This document shows positions 60,568 through 64,000 of a DNA stretch of 64,000 nt, piece after piece. This stretch comes from RHKX01 sp041393495. GTDB taxonomy: Bacteria > Actinomycetota > Thermoleophilia > Solirubrobacterales > 70-9. Made by a program: the position numbers and the translations under genes. The notes under the pieces are model-generated. The model was not told the origin of the DNA and made no database searches. It saw only the letters and a program-made list of their open reading frames with translations. The stretch spans positions 70,344 to 134,343 of the forward strand of contig JAWKKA010000009.1 in assembly GCA_041393495.1 (NCBI GenBank), read 5' to 3'. Within the stretch, counting starts at the first letter, position 1; each line of letters starts with the position of its first letter.

Positions 60568-61167
60568 TCAGCCGCGGCTTGCGGCCCTACGATCGATCGC
60601 GTGGGTGACCAGCTCGGCAACCACCGTGCCGGACACGGCGCCGGCGACGACGTCACCCGGATAGTGGACGCCGGTGTGGACCCGCGAGTAGCCGATCATC
60701 GCGGCGACGGCATGGAGGGGGACGGCGGCATGGGGCAACACCCGCCCGACGCCGGTCGCGAAGGCGAACGCGGTCGCCGTGTGGCCGGAGGGAAACGAGG
60801 TCGAGGCCGGCATCCGCACATGCCGGGCGATCGGCACCTTCTCGGCGATCCGGTCCGGACGCGAGCGACGGCTCAGCGGCTTGACGACGAGATTGAAGAG
60901 CGCCGCGGCCGCGCCCACGGAGGCCAGGCCCATGCCGGCGGCGCGGCGACCGGAGCGACCGCCCGCGGCCGCCAGCAGCCCCGCCGAGCCGAGCGAGATC
61001 TTCGAGTAGTCGGCGGCCCGCGAGAGCCGCAGCATGGCCCGATCGAGAGTCGGCGTCGGCGTCCGGGCGATCGCGGCATAGAGGGCGAGGTCGACCCGCT
61101 CCGCGTCCTCGACCCAGGCGGCCGGCCCGCGCGGCGGCGGTGCGGCGTCGTTGCGCGGTCCGGACAT
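60568..61167 (-). CDS. PAP2-family membrane phosphatase
   Basis: The 199-residue protein has the three phosphatase motifs: KPLSRRSRP (K-x6-R-P), the PSGH motif in SFPSGHTATAFAFATGVG, and SRVHTGVHYPGDV. Hydrophobic segments surround them, though the N-terminal 30 residues are polar. Substrates in the family include undecaprenyl pyrophosphate and phosphatidic acid. It is divergent from a diacylglycerol-kinase-like gene with just 14 bp between start codons, which makes a lipid-phosphate role plausible. Confidence 0.88.
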   Translation of the reverse strand: MSGPRNDAAPPPRGPAAWVEDAERVDLALYAAIARTPTPTLDRAMLRLSRAADYSKISLGSAGLLAAAGGRSGRRAAGMGLASVGAAAALFNLVVKPLSRRSRPDRIAEKVPIARHVRMPASTSFPSGHTATAFAFATGVGRVLPHAAVPLHAVAAMIGYSRVHTGVHYPGDVVAGAVSGTVVAELVTHAIDRRAASRG

Positions 61168-61181
61168 CGGCCGCAGATTCT

Positions 61182-62477
61182 ATGAACGCCCGCCGGATAG
61201 CGGCCGCGGCCGCCCTGCTGCTCGGACTCGCGGCGGTCGTGCTCGCGGTCGTGCTCGCGGTCCACCAGTTCCCGCGCGGCGCGCTGGCGCTCCTCGGCGT
61301 GGCGATCGCCGTCGTCGCCGCCTGGTACATCCTCGTCGGGCCGCTGCCGGTCCGGATCGCCGCGACCGCGGTGGCGATCCTCGCGCTCGGCGGCGCGACC
61401 CTGCTGATGGTCGGCAATCGCCTCATCGAGGAGCTGGTGCTCGTCGCCGTGATCTTCGCCGGCCTCGCCGCCGCGCGGTTCGCATTCGGGATCCACGTCG
61501 ATCTGCCTCGGGCGGCGCCCCCCCGACGACCGGTCCTGATCCTCAACCCACGTTCGGGAGGCGGCAAGGCGGAGCGGTTCGCGCTCGTCGACGAGGCGCG
61601 GCGGCGCGGCATCGAGCCGCTGGCGTTCGAGCCCGGCGCCGACCTCGAGCGGATCGCCCGCGACGCCGTCGCCGACGGCGCCGACGCCCTGGCGATGGCG
61701 GGCGGGGACGGCTCGCAAGCGATCGTCGCCGCGGTCGCCGCCGAGCACGACCTCCCCTACGCCTGCATCCCCGCCGGGACCCGCAACCACTTCGCGCTCG
61801 ATCTCGGCGTCGATCGCGATGACGTCGCCGGCGCGCTCGACGCCTTCACCGACGGCGGCGAGCGGCGCGTCGACCTCGCCGAGGTCAACGGCCGCGTCTT
61901 CGTCAACAACGTCTCGCTCGGCCTCTATGCGAGCGCCGTCCAGCAGCCGGGCTACCGCGACGCGAAGCTGCGGACGCTGCTCGAGAGCGTCCCGGCCCTG
62001 CTCGGCCCCGGCGACGCCGGGATCGACCTGCGCTGGAGGGGGCCCGGCGGTCACCGCCACACCTCCGGGTTCGCGATCCTCGTCTCCAACAACCGCTACC
62101 GGCTCGGACGGGCCGTCGGCTCGGGGACCAGGCCGCGGATCGACGACGGCCTGCTCGGCCTGACCGTCGCCGGCGGCCCGCGCGGGCGCGGCGGCGGGCG
62201 CGGCCCGCAGCGACCGTGGCGCGAATGGAGCGCGCCCGAGTTCGAGGTCGACGCGGACGAGCCGGTGCCGGCCGGGATCGACGGGGAGTCCGCCGTCCTC
62301 GACCCGCCGCTGCGCTTCCGGATCCGTCCCGGCGTCCTTCGCGTCCGGATCTCGCGACGCCATCCCGGCGCCTCGCCCTCGGCGGGGATGCCCGACAGCG
62401 CCGTAGCGTCGGCCGCCGCCCTGCTGCGGATCGCCGCTGGCCGCGCGGCGCCGGCGCGGCTGCATCCGCGGCCCTGA
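61182..62477 (+). CDS. Diacylglycerol kinase catalytic-domain protein with N-terminal membrane helices
   Basis: The 431-residue protein has three to four hydrophobic helices in the first 105 residues and then a DAGK/YegS-type domain: PVLILNPRSGGGKAERFALV, ALAMAGGDGSQAIVAAVA and CIPAGTRNHFALDLGVD. The kinase transfers phosphate to diacylglycerol or similar lipids. Membrane helices plus kinase are common in actinobacterial DAGKs. ATG 61182 leaves only 14 bp to the divergent PAP2 gene; an in-frame earlier start at 61140 would overlap that gene. Confidence 0.87.
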   Translation: MNARRIAAAAALLLGLAAVVLAVVLAVHQFPRGALALLGVAIAVVAAWYILVGPLPVRIAATAVAILALGGATLLMVGNRLIEELVLVAVIFAGLAAARFAFGIHVDLPRAAPPRRPVLILNPRSGGGKAERFALVDEARRRGIEPLAFEPGADLERIARDAVADGADALAMAGGDGSQAIVAAVAAEHDLPYACIPAGTRNHFALDLGVDRDDVAGALDAFTDGGERRVDLAEVNGRVFVNNVSLGLYASAVQQPGYRDAKLRTLLESVPALLGPGDAGIDLRWRGPGGHRHTSGFAILVSNNRYRLGRAVGSGTRPRIDDGLLGLTVAGGPRGRGGGRGPQRPWREWSAPEFEVDADEPVPAGIDGESAVLDPPLRFRIRPGVLRVRISRRHPGASPSAGMPDSAVASAAALLRIAAGRAAPARLHPRP

Positions 62478-62524
62478 GCGCTCCTTGCTCCATTGCGGCG
62501 GATCGGCGGGAGCGAGATCGTACA

Positions 62525-62547
62525 ACTCCGACTCCCGTTGTCGGAGT
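62525..62547. promoter_or_regulatory. Inverted repeat before the semialdehyde dehydrogenase gene
   Basis: ACTCCGAC at 62525-62532 and GTCGGAGT at 62540-62547 are exact inverted arms around TCCCGTT, 46 bp before the start codon. It may be an operator (for example for a TetR-type repressor) or a leader hairpin. Confidence 0.4.
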
Positions 62548-62593
62548 AGCATCGACGGAGACTTCCGATAGCGAACTCGAAGGAGAAGTGGCG

Positions 62594-64000
62594 ATGGAGC
62601 CCGAGACGCTGGCCCGTTCGAGCAGCGAGAACCAGACGGCCGCGGAGCCCGAGACCCTGAAGAACTACATCGGCGGAGAGTGGGTCGCGTCCGCGGCGAC
62701 CGACCACCTCGACGACATCGACCCCGCGACCGGGAACGTGCTGGCGCGGGTCCCGCTCTCCACGGAGGCGGACGTCGACGCGGCGGCGCAGGCCGCGCGG
62801 GCCGCGCAGCCGGGGTGGGCGGCGGTGTCGGTGACGAAGCGGGCGCGAGCCGTGTTCGCGCTGCGCGAGGCGCTCGATGCCCACCGCGACGAGCTGACCC
62901 GGCTCGTCACCGAGGACATGGGCAAGGCGCTCGACGACGCCCGCGGCGAGGTCGGCCGGGGGATCGAGTCGACCGAGGTCGCCTGCGGCGTGCCGACGCT
63001 GATGAAGGGCGAGAACCTCGAGGGCGTCGCCACCGGCGTCGACGTCGAGATGTGGCGGCAGCCGGTCGGCGTCGTCGCCGCGATCACGCCGTTCAACTTC
63101 CCGGCGATGATCCCGCTCTGGTTCCTCCCCTACGCGATCGCCTGCGGCAACACGTTCATCCTCAAGCCGTCCGAACGCGATCCGCGGACGCCGCAGCGGA
63201 TCGTCGAGCTGGTCGACGGGATCGACGAGATCCCGGCCGGCGTGGTCAACATCGTCCACGGAGCCCATGACGCAGTCAACGGCCTCCTCGACCACCCCGG
63301 GATCGACGCGATCAGCTTCGTCGGGCAGGCATCGACGGCGCTGCACGTGATGGACCGCGGCACCCGTTCGGGCAAGCGCGTCCAGGCCCTCGGCGGGGCG
63401 AAGAACTCGATGGTCGTGATGGACGACGCCGACCTCGACCGGGCGGTCCCGGCGATGATGCAGTCGGCGTTCGGGAACGCCGGTCAGCGCTGCCTCGCCG
63501 GCTCGGTCGCCGTCGTCGTCGGCGACGAGGAGCGCCGCCGCGAGGTCCGCTCGGCGCTCGCCGACGCGGCCGCCAACCTGCCGACCGGCAACGGCGCCGA
63601 GGCGGGCGTCATCTGCCCGCCGATGGTCGCCGCCGATGCCCGCGACCGGCTCGCCGCCGCGGCCGGGCGTGCGATCGAGCAGGGCTCCGAGGTCGTCGTC
63701 GACGGTCGCGACCGGACCAACGCCGCCGGCGCGCTGATGGGGCCGACGATCCTGACCGTCGCCGATCGCGAGTCGGAGCTCGCCCGCGAGGAGCTGTTCG
63801 GGCCGCTGCTCGCGCTGCTCGAGGTCGCCGACCTCGGCGAGGCGCTCGAGTTCGTCAACTCATCGCGCTACGGCAACGCGTCGGTGATCTTCACGCAGTC
63901 CGGCGCCGCCATGCGCCGCTACCGCAACGAGGTCGAGGCGGGCATGATCGGCGTCAACGTCGGCGTCCCGGCGCCGGTCGCGTGGTTCCCGTTCGCGGGC
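62594..64000 (+). CDS. mmsA: CoA-acylating methylmalonate/malonate-semialdehyde dehydrogenase, 3' end missing
   Basis: The frame stays open from ATG 62594 to the window end, 469 codons with no stop. It has YIGGEWVASAATDHLDDIDP, the NAD motif VVAAITPFNFPAMIPLWFLP, ALGGAKNSMVVMDDADLDRA and the catalytic C300 in FGNAGQRCLAGS. The GGAKN motif without the usual general-base Glu is the mark of the CoA-acylating MmsA group, which converts (methyl)malonate semialdehyde to propionyl- or acetyl-CoA in valine, beta-alanine or inositol breakdown. AAGGAGA precedes the start. The missing part should be about 20-30 residues. Confidence 0.92.
   Translation, partial: MEPETLARSSSENQTAAEPETLKNYIGGEWVASAATDHLDDIDPATGNVLARVPLSTEADVDAAAQAARAAQPGWAAVSVTKRARAVFALREALDAHRDELTRLVTEDMGKALDDARGEVGRGIESTEVACGVPTLMKGENLEGVATGVDVEMWRQPVGVVAAITPFNFPAMIPLWFLPYAIACGNTFILKPSERDPRTPQRIVELVDGIDEIPAGVVNIVHGAHDAVNGLLDHPGIDAISFVGQASTALHVMDRGTRSGKRVQALGGAKNSMVVMDDADLDRAVPAMMQSAFGNAGQRCLAGSVAVVVGDEERRREVRSALADAAANLPTGNGAEAGVICPPMVAADARDRLAAAAGRAIEQGSEVVVDGRDRTNAAGALMGPTILTVADRESELAREELFGPLLALLEVADLGEALEFVNSSRYGNASVIFTQSGAAMRRYRNEVEAGMIGVNVGVPAPVAWFPFAG

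Overview
The window is 64 kb of very GC-rich, gene-dense bacterial chromosome, most likely from a Thermoleophilia/Solirubrobacterales-type actinobacterium. That placement is inferred from an OdhA/Kgd-type E2-E1 fusion, an F420-type LLM oxidoreductase, dodecin, an actinobacterial-style c-di-AMP riboswitch before an NlpC/P60 gene, several FadE-like acyl-CoA dehydrogenases and frequent GTG starts. I call 55 protein genes, one of them cut by each window edge. I saw no rRNA, tRNA or CRISPR array.

Region by region. 1-5.3 kb: envelope genes (membrane protein, methyltransferase, polysaccharide flippase, arylsulfotransferase-like protein), then a small carboxylase-epsilon-like gene and dodecin. 5.3-14.3 kb, extending to the permease at 15.4 kb: sulfate assimilation, with ferredoxin sulfite/nitrite reductase, APS reductase, ATP sulfurylase and APS kinase in one direction. 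Nearby are an Rrf2 regulator without cysteines, a TauE/SafE permease and a PHP phosphoesterase. 15.4-26 kb: lipid and housekeeping genes, an AbiEi-DUF559 nuclease-like gene bounded by inverted repeats, a DEAD-box helicase with a frame break, and an FG-GAP/ASPIC protein. 26-30.4 kb: a PfkB kinase, a citrate synthase with several frame breaks, and an NnrS-like/DUF59/DUF2249 group that looks like nitric-oxide or iron-sulfur stress response. 30.6-39 kb: murB, two small conserved genes, an AGPS-like flavoenzyme with two acyl-CoA dehydrogenases, and a two-domain SDR reductase. 39.3-48.3 kb: a 1,435-residue 2-oxoglutarate dehydrogenase carrying its own lipoyl domains, and aconitase. 49.6-50.3 kb: a c-di-AMP riboswitch controlling a cell-wall hydrolase-like protein. 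50.4-60.6 kb: a coherent putrescine/polyamine island (PotABCD-type importer, class III aminotransferase, aldehyde dehydrogenase, alanine dehydrogenase, PucR regulator). 60.6-64 kb: a PAP2 phosphatase, a diacylglycerol-kinase-like protein and a CoA-acylating semialdehyde dehydrogenase that runs off the end.

The most unusual content is between genes. A family of exactly 46-bp palindromic elements occurs three times, with a fourth degenerate copy. Two of them bracket the AbiEi-DUF559 gene, and the outer ends of that bracket form inverted repeats of about 21 bp, so the unit may be an undescribed mobile module. A second palindromic repeat family is shared by the regions near 5.65 kb and 49.48 kb. 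Distinct tandem arrays with periods of 48, 92, 30, 25 and 24 bp sit between or inside genes. Frame breaks in the helicase and citrate synthase may be assembly errors or real decay.
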